A DNA stretch of 40,741 bases from Chryseobacterium gleum (GTDB lineage: Bacteria; Bacteroidota; Bacteroidia; Flavobacteriales_D; Crocinitomicaceae), in the NCBI GenBank assembly GCA_945897755.1, contig CAMDGH010000015.1, positions 1 to 40,741 on the forward strand, in the 5' to 3' direction. A program made the position numbers and the translations under genes. This document shows, piece after piece, positions 1 to 8,010 of this stretch; within the stretch, counting starts at the first letter, position 1, and every line of letters begins with the position of its first letter. The notes beneath the pieces are model-generated. The model was given only the letters and a program-made list of their open reading frames with translations, ran no database searches and was not told where the DNA came from.

Positions 1-1104
1 AAAAAACACACCTGCATAAAATGTAAGCAAAGCAGAAGCTAAGGTGTTTTTGTAAAACAACAAGGTAACAAAAGCACCAATCATAATTCCAAATTCTAAG
101 GCAATAAACATCGTGCCAACTCCAACACCTCTCCTTTCTGGATTTGATAAATCTGCCGTCCATGCAAATAAGGCAGGACTATTAATCCCAGTAGCACAGC
201 CAAAAAAGACAGAGGAAAGCGTAAACATCCACCAATTGTCCGATTGAGTCAATAAGCACATACTCACAATTAATAATAAAACACCATAGAAAAGCGTTTT
301 TTCTCGACCGATTCTATCGGATAATTTACCCGTAAAAAAGCGTATTATAATTGTCACAAGGACATAAAAAATAAAAAACCATCCTTTATTAGCGATACCC
401 AGCATAGGAGCCAAGTCAGGTGATAGTACAAAAACTAAACCTGAAGAGGTAGAAGTTAACAACATAACAATTGCGGGTGGTAGCACGGCCCTATCGACGA
501 TATCTGTCCATTTTAACCGAAGAATAGCAAATGTAAAAGGTTTAATAATAGTTAAGCTTTCTTTAACTTTAACAATAAAAAACAACGAAATAATGGCAGA
601 AAAAGAAGACACTAAAAATAAGCCGTCAATGCCAAAAAAAGAAAAAATAAATGTACTTGAAAGTTGACCTAATCCAATTCCAATCGAAATAAAAGTACCC
701 CAAACCCCCATTCCTTCTCCCCTTCTATCAACAGGTAAAATATCAGAAACCATTGCTGTTGCAGCAGTAGGAGTAAATCCAACACTAAACCCATGTAAAA
801 AACGAAGTACCAAAAAAAGAAGTACACTTAAATGAATCAAATAGGAAAATGAAGCAATGACACAAAGAAAAAGTCCAAAATAAACGATTCTTTTACGCCC
901 TATTACATCAGAAATTTTACCTGAAAACGGCCTTGCAATTGCAGCAGAAATTGTAAAAAAAACAATGATTAAGCCCTTATATTCTCCTCCTCCTATCAGT
1001 GTTAAATATGAATTTAATTCTGGAAGAATTACATTGAAGCTAAACATAAAGAATAGCATAGACAATGAAAGTAACCAGAAAGAACTTGAGAATGATTTCA
1101 GCAT
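1..1104 (-). CDS. MFS transporter (3' end beyond window)
   Basis: Partial major facilitator superfamily transporter; 368 codons are visible and the C-terminus lies beyond position 1. Reading the minus strand from the ATG at 1104 gives MLKSFSSSFWLLSLS, followed by successive hydrophobic helices. The loop after the second helix carries RPFSGKISDVIGRKRIV, the classical MFS motif A (G-x-L-x-D-x-x-G-R-K), and a second copy (FTGKLSDRIGREKT) follows the mid-protein loop, as expected for two six-helix halves. DILPVDRRGEGMGVWG resembles the drug-efflux/sugar-efflux type MFS group. The substrate cannot be told. The start lies only about 13 nt past the T-tract of the terminator of the upstream gene, so it needs its own promoter or readthrough. 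No stop codon occurs in the visible frame. Confidence 0.88.
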   Translation of the reverse strand, partial: MLKSFSSSFWLLSLSMLFFMFSFNVILPELNSYLTLIGGGEYKGLIIVFFTISAAIARPFSGKISDVIGRKRIVYFGLFLCVIASFSYLIHLSVLLFLVLRFLHGFSVGFTPTAATAMVSDILPVDRRGEGMGVWGTFISIGIGLGQLSSTFIFSFFGIDGLFLVSSFSAIISLFFIVKVKESLTIIKPFTFAILRLKWTDIVDRAVLPPAIVMLLTSTSSGLVFVLSPDLAPMLGIANKGWFFIFYVLVTIIIRFFTGKLSDRIGREKTLFYGVLLLIVSMCLLTQSDNWWMFTLSSVFFGCATGINSPALFAWTADLSNPERRGVGVGTMFIALEFGIMIGAFVTLLFYKNTLASALLTFYAGVFF

Positions 1105-1116
1105 GCTATTTAAATT

Positions 1117-1145
1117 AAAAAATCCCCTCCAAAGTTGGAGGGGAT
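1117..1145 (-). terminator. Rho-independent terminator of the 521-residue thioredoxin-fold gene
   Basis: The minus strand reads a perfect 9-bp GC-rich stem (ATCCCCTCC at 1145-1137 with its complement at 1130-1122, loop 1131-1136) followed directly by a run of T at 1122-1117. It begins about 10 nt after the stop of the 1156-2721 gene and ends just before the MFS start at 1104. Confidence 0.85.
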
Positions 1146-1155
1146 CATCTATACA

Positions 1156-2721
1156 CTAATGTGTTTCTTCTTTTTTCTCTTTTTCTTCTTCAGGGTCTGG
1201 AAGAAATAATTTAGGTTCATTCTTTTTTCCTTGTAAATGATCTAGCATATCCTCTAATTGAGAAATCGATAAACTCTTAGCAATGATTTTTTTATCCTTA
1301 TCTAGAACGAAAACTTTTGGTGTCGAATATACGTCATATGTATCGTGATAATTCAATGAACCAATCGTAGTTTTTTCTAGAAGCCTTATTAATTTTTGTT
1401 GATTATTAGATGTATCTTGAGCTTGTTTGAATAGTTTTTCAGTTAAGCCAACATTAATAAATGTTAGCTTATTATCTGAAATAAATTTTTTCCATTTCAA
1501 GTAATCATCTCCTACAGCTTTACCAACAGAAAATACCGAAATATTTCTATTCTTAAATTTCTTCTCATAAAGTTCACCTAACTTAGGTGTTTCTTTTTTA
1601 CAATGACCACATTCTGGATCCCAGAAATAGAGTATTGTATAATCCGATTTTAAACTATAAAAATCTTGAAACACCTCATTTGTATCATTGAGAATTAAGT
1701 TTGGGGGTCTAACTCCTTGCACTAAATTTTTATTTACCTCAACTTTCTTACAAAGCTCTTTTAACTTACTCTCTTCCATCCAGGTAATTGAAGATTTACC
1801 TTTACTCGATTTCTGACAGTAATACTTTTGTCCCATTAATACAAATACTTTATCCATCCCCATAATATTTGACTTTTCGTAGGTTGAGGTAATGTGAATC
1901 AAACAATACTTATACATTTCTGAGGCAGGATTTAATTGATCCATAAAACGAAACGCATACTTAACTACGGTATCAGGATGTGGAATTAACATATTATTAC
2001 TGAAAAAATACTCCAATTTATTATGGAAAACAGGCGTATTCAATAATCGATCATCTAGTAAATCAATATGATCAAAATAATGATCTCTAAAATAATGATA
2101 GGTAAAATTTGAGTCAATCAAAACACCGTTATTGTCTCTTGGTGAATTAGGCACATCAACATCAACTGACATCTTAACAATTTTACCAACAAGTAAATCC
2201 AAATTACTATTCGCTAATTCCAATTGAAATTGCTTTACCTCTTTAGTTATTTGCTCAAGCTCTGATGAAATTATTTTATATTCTGGATCGTCTTTTTTTA
2301 TTTTTGAAATACGATCTCCTTTTTCCTTAGCTATTTTTTGTTTTGAAGCCATGAATTTTACAAAGCCAAGAAAAACTTGATTTTCTTTTGATTTTTTAAC
2401 AATCATATTATTTATAAAATCAGGTCCTTTTGTCTCTATATACACCTCTTCATTATTGAAAATAAAATCGAAATAACGTTGACCAGGAAGTAAAATAGCC
2501 ATTACACCTGGCTTCTGTTTGGCACAATCAAATTCAACAAGTCCTTTTTTAATTTCTGCTGTATCAGCATAATACATACCTTTCCCATAGTATTTCACTA
2601 AAAAAACAGTAGTATCTTTTTCACCCGTAATCTTCAATTTTATCTTTTGAGCATAGGTAATTGAAAACAATGTTAAAAAAGAGAATGAGAGAAACATTTT
2701 TTTAATCGAATTCATACACAT
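1156..2721 (-). CDS. Exported TlpA/ResA-like thioredoxin-fold protein (DUF4369/DUF5106 type)
   Basis: 521-residue exported protein. An N-terminal signal peptide (MFLSFSFLTLFSITYAQ, cleavage near residue 25) leads to a beta-rich DUF4369-like domain (about 26-110), a helical, lysine-rich middle (about 110-335, resembling DUF5106), and a C-terminal thioredoxin domain (about 335-500). The redox site is CGHC at 371-374 within WDPECGHCKKETP, and a cis-proline is plausible at YSTPKVFVLD. The last 20 residues are highly charged. Such proteins are membrane-anchored or periplasmic thiol oxidoreductases common in Bacteroidota. The start could be M1 or M3 (position 2715); both are ATG. It is transcribed alone, with a terminator at 1117-1145. 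The specific substrate is unknown. The CGHC site is closer to PDI-like oxidising sites than the CGPC of the other two TlpA proteins here. Confidence 0.85.
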   Translation of the reverse strand: MCMNSIKKMFLSFSFLTLFSITYAQKIKLKITGEKDTTVFLVKYYGKGMYYADTAEIKKGLVEFDCAKQKPGVMAILLPGQRYFDFIFNNEEVYIETKGPDFINNMIVKKSKENQVFLGFVKFMASKQKIAKEKGDRISKIKKDDPEYKIISSELEQITKEVKQFQLELANSNLDLLVGKIVKMSVDVDVPNSPRDNNGVLIDSNFTYHYFRDHYFDHIDLLDDRLLNTPVFHNKLEYFFSNNMLIPHPDTVVKYAFRFMDQLNPASEMYKYCLIHITSTYEKSNIMGMDKVFVLMGQKYYCQKSSKGKSSITWMEESKLKELCKKVEVNKNLVQGVRPPNLILNDTNEVFQDFYSLKSDYTILYFWDPECGHCKKETPKLGELYEKKFKNRNISVFSVGKAVGDDYLKWKKFISDNKLTFINVGLTEKLFKQAQDTSNNQQKLIRLLEKTTIGSLNYHDTYDVYSTPKVFVLDKDKKIIAKSLSISQLEDMLDHLQGKKNEPKLFLPDPEEEKEKKEETH

Positions 2722-2901
2722 TTTTCAATAAATTTTAATAAAAACATTTAAATTAAACTATTTCATTCTTTCCTTATTTTAGCCAAAAAAAATAGACATA
2801 ATCGATAATAAGAAAAGTTAATCTATGTCAAGCAAAAAGTATACCTAACATGATTGACGAACAAATTTATAAAAAATAAATTCTAAATCATGTTAATTAT
2901 T

Positions 2902-4092
2902 CTAAAATTGACGAAGGACCGATTTACGTACAGTAGCAATTGAAAAATACATTATCGATATAAATAATACAAAAATCACGGTAAATAAAACGGTAAGAGA
3001 TTCGCCTTCTAGCACTAAGCCACTTTCGAGAAATACATTAGTTAAGTATGCATTGATAAAATAAAAGGAAAATAACCCAAAAAAGACCACAATTGAAATA
3101 AATAAAAAAGCAAAAAAGACAAAAGGTGAAACCAATTGCTTCAATCCAAACCCAAGTCTTAACAAGGTTCGTATTTCATACGAATTAATAGCAATTACTA
3201 GCTGGAAGTATTGAATAAGACCTAGCATACTAACACAAAAAACCATTACGGAAATAACTAATACCAGAAAAATCATAACCATCAAAACACTTTTAAGTCG
3301 TGCAGTAACAAGCTGATTCTTTTTGGTTTCAAAATGATGTTTGGTTATAAAGCTCTCTAGTAATCCAAACTTTCCTTTGAAAGAAGCAATCATCAACTGA
3401 TTAACTTTTTCATTACGTGGGTTTCCAACCTCTTTCTTTCCAAAATCCATAAAACTTTCAGGAACTAAAATCGAAGAAAGCTCATTTGTAAATCCAATGA
3501 TTTTTGCACGAAACGCATAACTCTTTTGTTGTGAAGCGATGGTCAACCTAAAGGTAACCGCTTTTATAATATCATCAGAAACCTGAGGCATTCCCGAAGA
3601 AGCCATAAACGTATTGAGCATTACCACAAAATCACGGGGTAACACAATTGGAACAATTGAATCGGAAGGATTCCACTCCCAATCTGCCATCTGCACATCC
3701 AAAAAATCCAAAGGAACAGACTGAATGAAGACATCAGATCGAAAATAAGGAATGATCGGATCATTTGACTCAATCACAACTCCAAAATTATTACATTGAA
3801 TCGGCTCAACAACCTTAACACAAGGCTCTTTACGAATCGCATTAATTTCATTTTCAGTAAAAAAAGACGATCCTAAGCTAAGCGAAGTGGCAGTAGCAAT
3901 TTCCTTTTGGATAATTAAAGTGTCATCACGCATCACCTCAGATTGCTCCCCCCAATTAGATAATTTAATTAAATAACTAATCGACAAAATAACGAACAAT
4001 ACACCTATCGTACTTGCTAAAAAAGCAAGGAATAACTGAAGCTTATTTTGATTTTCAAATAATAACTTCCTTAAAATGGCATTCATTTTCAT
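2902..4092 (-). CDS. FtsX-like (MacB/LolC-type) ABC transporter permease
   Basis: 396-residue inner-membrane permease. Topology is that of the FtsX/MacB/LolCE family: one N-terminal helix (about 19-42, FLAFLASTIGVLFVILSISY), a periplasmic domain of roughly 220 residues, then three helices (about 267-295, 315-340, 365-388). The gene follows its ATPase by 33 nt in the same operon. Members of this family do not move solutes through a channel but transmit ATP-driven motion to the periplasm (lipoprotein release, peptide or antibiotic efflux, cell-wall hydrolase control). Which of these applies cannot be read from the sequence. There is one permease gene, so a homodimer is likely. Start ATG at 4092; a second ATG lies two codons downstream. 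Confidence 0.87.
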   Translation of the reverse strand: MKMNAILRKLLFENQNKLQLFLAFLASTIGVLFVILSISYLIKLSNWGEQSEVMRDDTLIIQKEIATATSLSLGSSFFTENEINAIRKEPCVKVVEPIQCNNFGVVIESNDPIIPYFRSDVFIQSVPLDFLDVQMADWEWNPSDSIVPIVLPRDFVVMLNTFMASSGMPQVSDDIIKAVTFRLTIASQQKSYAFRAKIIGFTNELSSILVPESFMDFGKKEVGNPRNEKVNQLMIASFKGKFGLLESFITKHHFETKKNQLVTARLKSVLMVMIFLVLVISVMVFCVSMLGLIQYFQLVIAINSYEIRTLLRLGFGLKQLVSPFVFFAFLFISIVVFFGLFSFYFINAYLTNVFLESGLVLEGESLTVLFTVIFVLFISIMYFSIATVRKSVLRQF

Positions 4093-4125
4093 GTAGGATA
4101 TTTTTAAAACTATGCTTATTCGTTT

Positions 4126-4767
4126 TTAAATCTGAATCATTCTATGAGATTCTAACTCAACGATGCCATCCAATGAAGTAACAATCATACCTGCCTTATT
4201 TTTCTTAAGTTGATTGTGAATTAACGAACTGCAAATTAATCGATTGCCTTCATCTAAATGAGAAAACGGTTCATCCATAAGCAAACACTTAAATGGTTGT
4301 ATAAGAGCTCGAAGTATCGCCACGCGCTGTTGTTGCCCCATAGAAAGCGTTCCACAGATCGCATTTCTTTTATCTTGAAGTCCAACAATCGACAGCCAAT
4401 CTTCAAGTTCATCTAACAATACAGTTGAATTCAAGGTAAATTTAAGCATCAAATTTTCTATAACCGATATCCTAGAAAACAACTGTAAATCTTGGTAAAC
4501 AACTGAAACAAAATCTCTCCTAAACAATTGCCATTCTTTCATTCCAAACAAACTAATGTCTTTTCCATCAAAGTAAACTTTCCCTGTAAAATCCTTACGA
4601 GTACCCGAAATAATTCCTGTTAATGTCGATTTACCACGACCACTAACAGCTTTGATCAAAACATACTCCGAGGGATTAATAACCTCCTCTCTTCCCCATA
4701 GAGAAATTGGTTCATGGTTCATCGAACTCAAGGGGAAAGGCATAACCTGATCAAATAAAATTTTCAT
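4126..4767 (-). CDS. ABC transporter ATP-binding protein with unusual Walker A and no H-loop histidine
   Basis: 213-residue nucleotide-binding domain, the partner of the downstream FtsX-like permease. Visible motifs are a Walker A at 40-48 (AVSGRGKST, with Ala where the first Gly normally stands), a Q-loop at Q92 (VVYQDLQLF), the signature LSMGQ at 141-145, Walker B CLLMDEP at 161-167 and the D-loop SHLDE. The switch region reads IVTSLDG (about 195-201), where most ABC ATPases have a histidine (T-H-D), so the H-loop residue appears replaced. The N-terminus is short and lacks a clear A-loop aromatic. The start ATG overlaps the miaA stop as ATGA (4767-4764), implying translational coupling. Catalysis may be slow or unusual; this is inference. 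Confidence 0.85.
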   Translation of the reverse strand: MKILFDQVMPFPLSSMNHEPISLWGREEVINPSEYVLIKAVSGRGKSTLTGIISGTRKDFTGKVYFDGKDISLFGMKEWQLFRRDFVSVVYQDLQLFSRISVIENLMLKFTLNSTVLLDELEDWLSIVGLQDKRNAICGTLSMGQQQRVAILRALIQPFKCLLMDEPFSHLDEGNRLICSSLIHNQLKKNKAGMIVTSLDGIVELESHRMIQI

Positions 4768-5681
4768 AACACTATTTTCAACCTGTTTAACACTTCAATT
4801 AACTGATCTTTTACCATTTCAGAAGACAACCAAAGCGCTTCCTTATCCCTTCTAAACCACGTTAACTGTCGTTTGGCATACCTTCTTGTATTTTGTTTAA
4901 TTAACTCAATACTTTCAGGGAGAGTCGATAATCCATCTAAATAATGAAACAACTCAGAGTAGCCAACTGTATTTAAAGCTTGATAAGCTCTATAAGGAAG
5001 AACAGAAACTACTTCATTAAGCAATCCTTGCTTCATCATTTTATCTACCCTTAAATTAATTCGCTCATACAAAACCACCCTATTTAAATCGATCGTAAAT
5101 TTTATAAAATCAAACATTCTATCCGTTTTTTGATGAGTTAAAAAGGATGAATATTTTTCTCCCGTTGAACGAATAACTTCCAAAGCACGAATAACACGCA
5201 TTGGATTTTTCAAGTCTGTAATCATCGCTTGTTCAGGATCCTTTCGTCTAAATTCTTCAACCAAAACAGCTAAGCCATTTAATTCCAACTCACTGGCAAG
5301 TTCAATCTTTACTCCTTTATTTACAGGAACATCATCTAACCCTCTGCAAAGCGCATCAATAAAAAGTCCTGAACCACCACACAATACAATGTATTCTTTT
5401 GTCTTGAACTCTTTTTCCAATAAAGGCAAGGCCTGCTTGACATACGAAGCGGCCGTAAGAGAATCAGTTAAAAAATGGGAATCAATAAAATAATGAATAA
5501 CACCATCCTGTTCTTCAAGCGAAGGCTTTGCAGTTCCAATCGCAAGTTCTTTGTAAAATTGACGCGAATCAGCTGAAAAAACAACGGTATCTAATGCTTT
5601 TGCCAAACTAACCGACAAAGCTGTTTTACCACTTGCAGTTGGTCCTTGAATAACAATTAACTTTTTATTAGCTGCGTTCAT
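4764..5681 (-). CDS. miaA: tRNA dimethylallyltransferase MiaA
   Basis: 305-residue cytoplasmic enzyme that transfers a dimethylallyl group to N6 of adenosine 37 in tRNAs reading UNN codons. Evidence: P-loop GPTASGKTALS near residues 13-23, SADSRQFYKELAIGTAKP (DSRQ substrate-binding motif), CGGSGLFIDAL, and the C-terminal QNTRRYAKRQLTWFRRD, all hallmarks of MiaA. Length is normal for the family. It is the first gene of a three-gene minus-strand unit and overlaps the ABC ATPase by 4 nt. The upstream spacer (5682-5859) is shared with the divergent GtrA-like gene; no -7 match was seen for miaA. Confidence 0.96.
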   Translation of the reverse strand: MNAANKKLIVIQGPTASGKTALSVSLAKALDTVVFSADSRQFYKELAIGTAKPSLEEQDGVIHYFIDSHFLTDSLTAASYVKQALPLLEKEFKTKEYIVLCGGSGLFIDALCRGLDDVPVNKGVKIELASELELNGLAVLVEEFRRKDPEQAMITDLKNPMRVIRALEVIRSTGEKYSSFLTHQKTDRMFDFIKFTIDLNRVVLYERINLRVDKMMKQGLLNEVVSVLPYRAYQALNTVGYSELFHYLDGLSTLPESIELIKQNTRRYAKRQLTWFRRDKEALWLSSEMVKDQLIEVLNRLKIVL

Positions 5682-5834
5682 AGTAAAGTAAAATTAAGGA
5701 AATTAAATAACACCTATTAAAAAATCTATTATTGATTAAGCTACCTAAAATCTATAATTGGATTAGATAAAACTTCAAAGGGTAAAAACATCAGTCAAAT
5801 TAACGTTATACCAAAAATAATCAATCTGAAATAC

Positions 5835-5842
5835 TATTTTTG
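5835..5842 (+). promoter_or_regulatory. Candidate Bacteroidota -7 element for the GtrA-like gene
   Basis: TATTTTTG matches TAnnTTTG, the sigma-A -7 consensus known in Bacteroidota, and ends 17 nt before the ATG at 5860. No TTG was found at the expected -33 spacing. Confidence 0.45.
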
Positions 5843-5859
5843 TAGCCTTTAGACAATGC

Positions 5860-6336
5860 ATGAAAAAAATTCAAGACATTATTTTTACGTTTCTAGACAT
5901 CTTTTACCCTTTATTTAATCGGTTTTTTGATAAGCAAACCTACCACTACCTAGCTTGTGGTGGAGGAAACACAGCCTTAGGACTCGTACTTTACTTTATT
6001 TTTTACCATTTTGGAATCAATAAGCAAAATGTAAATCTTGGCATTATCATATTAACTCCTCACATCGCATCATTTTTCTTCTCCTTTTTAATCACCTTTC
6101 CAATTGGGTTTATTTTGAGTAAATATGTAGTTTGGAATGAGAGTTCGCTTCCTGGAAAAGATCAATTCAAAAGACATTTTAGCTTTGTAGTACTCAGTGT
6201 TTTTATGAATTATGGATTATTAAAACTATTTGTAGACTATTTTAATTGGTGGGCAATGCCTAGTCAAGTTCTTACCACAATTATCATCGTAATAGTTAGT
6301 TACGTAACTCAAAAACATTACTCTTTCAAATCATAA
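5860..6336 (+). CDS. GtrA-like integral membrane protein
   Basis: 158 residues with four predicted membrane helices (about 42-60, 65-90, 105-122, 130-150). The region YHYLACGGGNTALGLVLYF near residue 29 matches the RxLxxGGxNT entry motif of GtrA-family proteins, and FILSKYVVWNE and the basic C-terminal end (VTQKHYSFKS) fit the same family (compare NRxWTF and QRxWVF patterns). GtrA proteins are thought to help move or flip lipid-linked sugars (for example undecaprenyl-phosphate glucose) across the inner membrane; the substrate here is unknown. It is followed after 59 nt by a MerR-type regulator, with a further -7-like box in the gap, so the two may be independently transcribed. Confidence 0.82.
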   Translation: MKKIQDIIFTFLDIFYPLFNRFFDKQTYHYLACGGGNTALGLVLYFIFYHFGINKQNVNLGIIILTPHIASFFFSFLITFPIGFILSKYVVWNESSLPGKDQFKRHFSFVVLSVFMNYGLLKLFVDYFNWWAMPSQVLTTIIIVIVSYVTQKHYSFKS

Positions 6337-6347
6337 AAAAAAATCAG

Positions 6348-6355
6348 TATATTTG
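6348..6355 (+). promoter_or_regulatory. Candidate -7 element for the MerR-type regulator
   Basis: TATATTTG fits TAnnTTTG and ends 40 nt before the ATG at 6396. No matching -33 TTG was found. Confidence 0.4.
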
Positions 6356-6395
6356 ATAAACCATTTTAAGTTTTAAACTTAACTACTGAAAAAGA

Positions 6396-6773
6396 ATGCA
6401 ACCTTTAAAAGAACAAAAATTAACAAAATTATATTACTCAATAGGAGAAGTTGCTGCATTTTTTCAAGTTAACGCTTCCTTAATTCGGTTTTGGGAGAAA
6501 GAATTTCAAGTAATCTCCCCTAAAAAAAACAGAAAAGGAAATCGTTTATTTTCTCCTAAAGACATTGAAAACATAGAAAAAATATACCAATTAGTAAAAG
6601 TTCGAGGATTCACATTAGAAGGAGCTAAAAACGCATTGAAACTAAAAGATGAAGTGATACTTGAAATTCAAAAAGAAAAAGACAAAGACAAAGAAGAAAA
6701 AACAAATAACGAACGTGTGATTGCCGTTTTAGAAAAGCTAAAAATTAGACTCTTATCTCGTTCAATACATTAA
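6396..6773 (+). CDS. MerR-family transcriptional regulator
   Basis: 125-residue DNA-binding protein. Residues 12-80 form a winged helix-turn-helix of MerR type: YYSIGEVAAFFQVNASLIRF, then WEKEF, GNRLFSPKDIENI and VRGFTLEGAKNAL. A lysine/glutamate-rich helix (about 84-110) follows and probably makes the antiparallel dimer coiled coil. No C-terminal effector domain or metal-binding cysteines are present, as in the short MerR proteins widespread in Bacteroidota. Targets are unknown. The gene ends 33 nt from the convergent aroB stop with no obvious terminator hairpin between them. Confidence 0.87.
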   Translation: MQPLKEQKLTKLYYSIGEVAAFFQVNASLIRFWEKEFQVISPKKNRKGNRLFSPKDIENIEKIYQLVKVRGFTLEGAKNALKLKDEVILEIQKEKDKDKEEKTNNERVIAVLEKLKIRLLSRSIH

Positions 6774-6806
6774 GAAACTGTTTTTATTCTCATTTTTTAG
6801 CACCTC

Positions 6807-7904
6807 TTATTTTTCCCCACTTAAATTCAGATCATTGTATAGTCTGTTCAAATATTCCAAAGAGTCAATAATTTCAGTATGAGTGAATTCTTGATTAGTT
6901 ATTGATTCCCCAATGGCAATTAACAAGACCCCTTTAATTTCCCCATTTTTATTTTTTTTATCATTCAACATCAAGTTTAGTATTTCCGTTAGCAATTCAC
7001 TTGACAAATCCAACATCTCATAATTCTTGACAATTACTCGTTCAATTTCAGAAAATTCAGTAAGGGTAATGTAATTTCTTTTAAATGAAATAAAAGATTC
7101 AGCTAGCATACCTAAAACAACAGCATACCCATGAGAAATAGGGTCTTTCTCCATAAAATACGATTCTAATGCGTGACCAATCGTATGTCCGAAATTTAAT
7201 TTTTTCCGTAAATCTACTTCAAAAGGATCTTCTAAGACAATGTTATTTTTTATAGAAACAGAATCGTAAATAAATTCATCCTTCATTTCTCTGGCAACAT
7301 CATCCATTTTCTTAAGTTCATTCCAATGATTTTCACTCACAACAAGACCATGTTTTAACATTTCGGCAAAACCGCTGTATATTTCTCCATCTGAAAGAGT
7401 TGTCAAAAATGAACTATCAATAAAAACAGCTTTCGGATCAGAAAAAACACCGATTACATTCTTATACCCATTTAAATCAACCCCCGTTTTTCCTCCAACA
7501 GCAGCATCAACCATCGCTAAAAGTGTTGTAGGAATATTAATAAAATCAATGCCTCTTTTAAACAAAGAAGCCATAAATCCACCCATATCAGTGACCACCC
7601 CGCCACCCAGATTGATTACAACAGCTGATCTATCAATATTAAACTCTATCCAAGTTTGCCAAACCTGCAAACAAACATCCATGACTTTATTATCTTCACC
7701 TTCTGGGAGTAAAACCACTTCTGCATTTGATAAAAAATCAAAAGAAGTAATCAAATACTCCAAACAATGATCGTTGGTTAACTCATCCACTATAATGATT
7801 TTTCGAGCATCTTTATAATTAGAGATCATAAAGGATTCGAATGATGAATCTCCCAAAGAACCAATTTCAATCGAATAATTTGTTGCTTCAATTGTATAAA
7901 TCAT
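6807..7904 (-). CDS. aroB: 3-Dehydroquinate synthase
   Basis: 365-residue shikimate-pathway enzyme converting DAHP to 3-dehydroquinate with NAD and a divalent metal. Motifs: NAD-binding GGGVVTDMGGF (100-110), IPTTLLAMVDAAVGGKTGVD (124-143, substrate/phosphate binding), and the metal ligands E181 (AEMLKHG), H240 (LNFGHTIGHALES) and H258 (ISHGYAV). Length is typical. It lies alone on the minus strand, divergent from proline dehydrogenase with a 106-bp shared spacer, and convergent with the MerR gene. The N-terminus MIYTIEATNYSIEIG starts at an ATG 22 nt downstream of a -7-like box. Confidence 0.95.
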   Translation of the reverse strand: MIYTIEATNYSIEIGSLGDSSFESFMISNYKDARKIIIVDELTNDHCLEYLITSFDFLSNAEVVLLPEGEDNKVMDVCLQVWQTWIEFNIDRSAVVINLGGGVVTDMGGFMASLFKRGIDFINIPTTLLAMVDAAVGGKTGVDLNGYKNVIGVFSDPKAVFIDSSFLTTLSDGEIYSGFAEMLKHGLVVSENHWNELKKMDDVAREMKDEFIYDSVSIKNNIVLEDPFEVDLRKKLNFGHTIGHALESYFMEKDPISHGYAVVLGMLAESFISFKRNYITLTEFSEIERVIVKNYEMLDLSSELLTEILNLMLNDKKNKNGEIKGVLLIAIGESITNQEFTHTEIIDSLEYLNRLYNDLNLSGEK

Positions 7905-7926
7905 ATTAAAATAAATTATAGTTATA

Positions 7927-7934
7927 CAAAATTA
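7927..7934 (-). promoter_or_regulatory. Candidate -7 element for aroB
   Basis: On the minus strand TAATTTTG matches TAnnTTTG, 22 nt before the aroB start. It sits back to back with the plus-strand box at 7941, so the two promoters would overlap. Confidence 0.42.
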
Positions 7935-7940
7935 ACATAT

Positions 7941-7948
7941 TATTTTTG
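7941..7948 (+). promoter_or_regulatory. Candidate -7 element for proline dehydrogenase
   Basis: TATTTTTG matches TAnnTTTG, 62 nt upstream of the ATG at 8011. The -33 region lacks a clear TTG. Confidence 0.38.
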
Positions 7949-8010
7949 TAATACGATAAAAAAGATTCCTTGAAAATTGAATATACTAAAAATGGATTTA
8001 ATTTTACACT

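Noticed and set aside
2846-2895. 10-bp inverted repeat (TAACATGATT with AATCATGTTA) after the FtsX-like permease gene
   Set aside because: The loop is 30 nt, the stem is AT-rich and no T-run follows on the minus strand, so it is not a convincing terminator.
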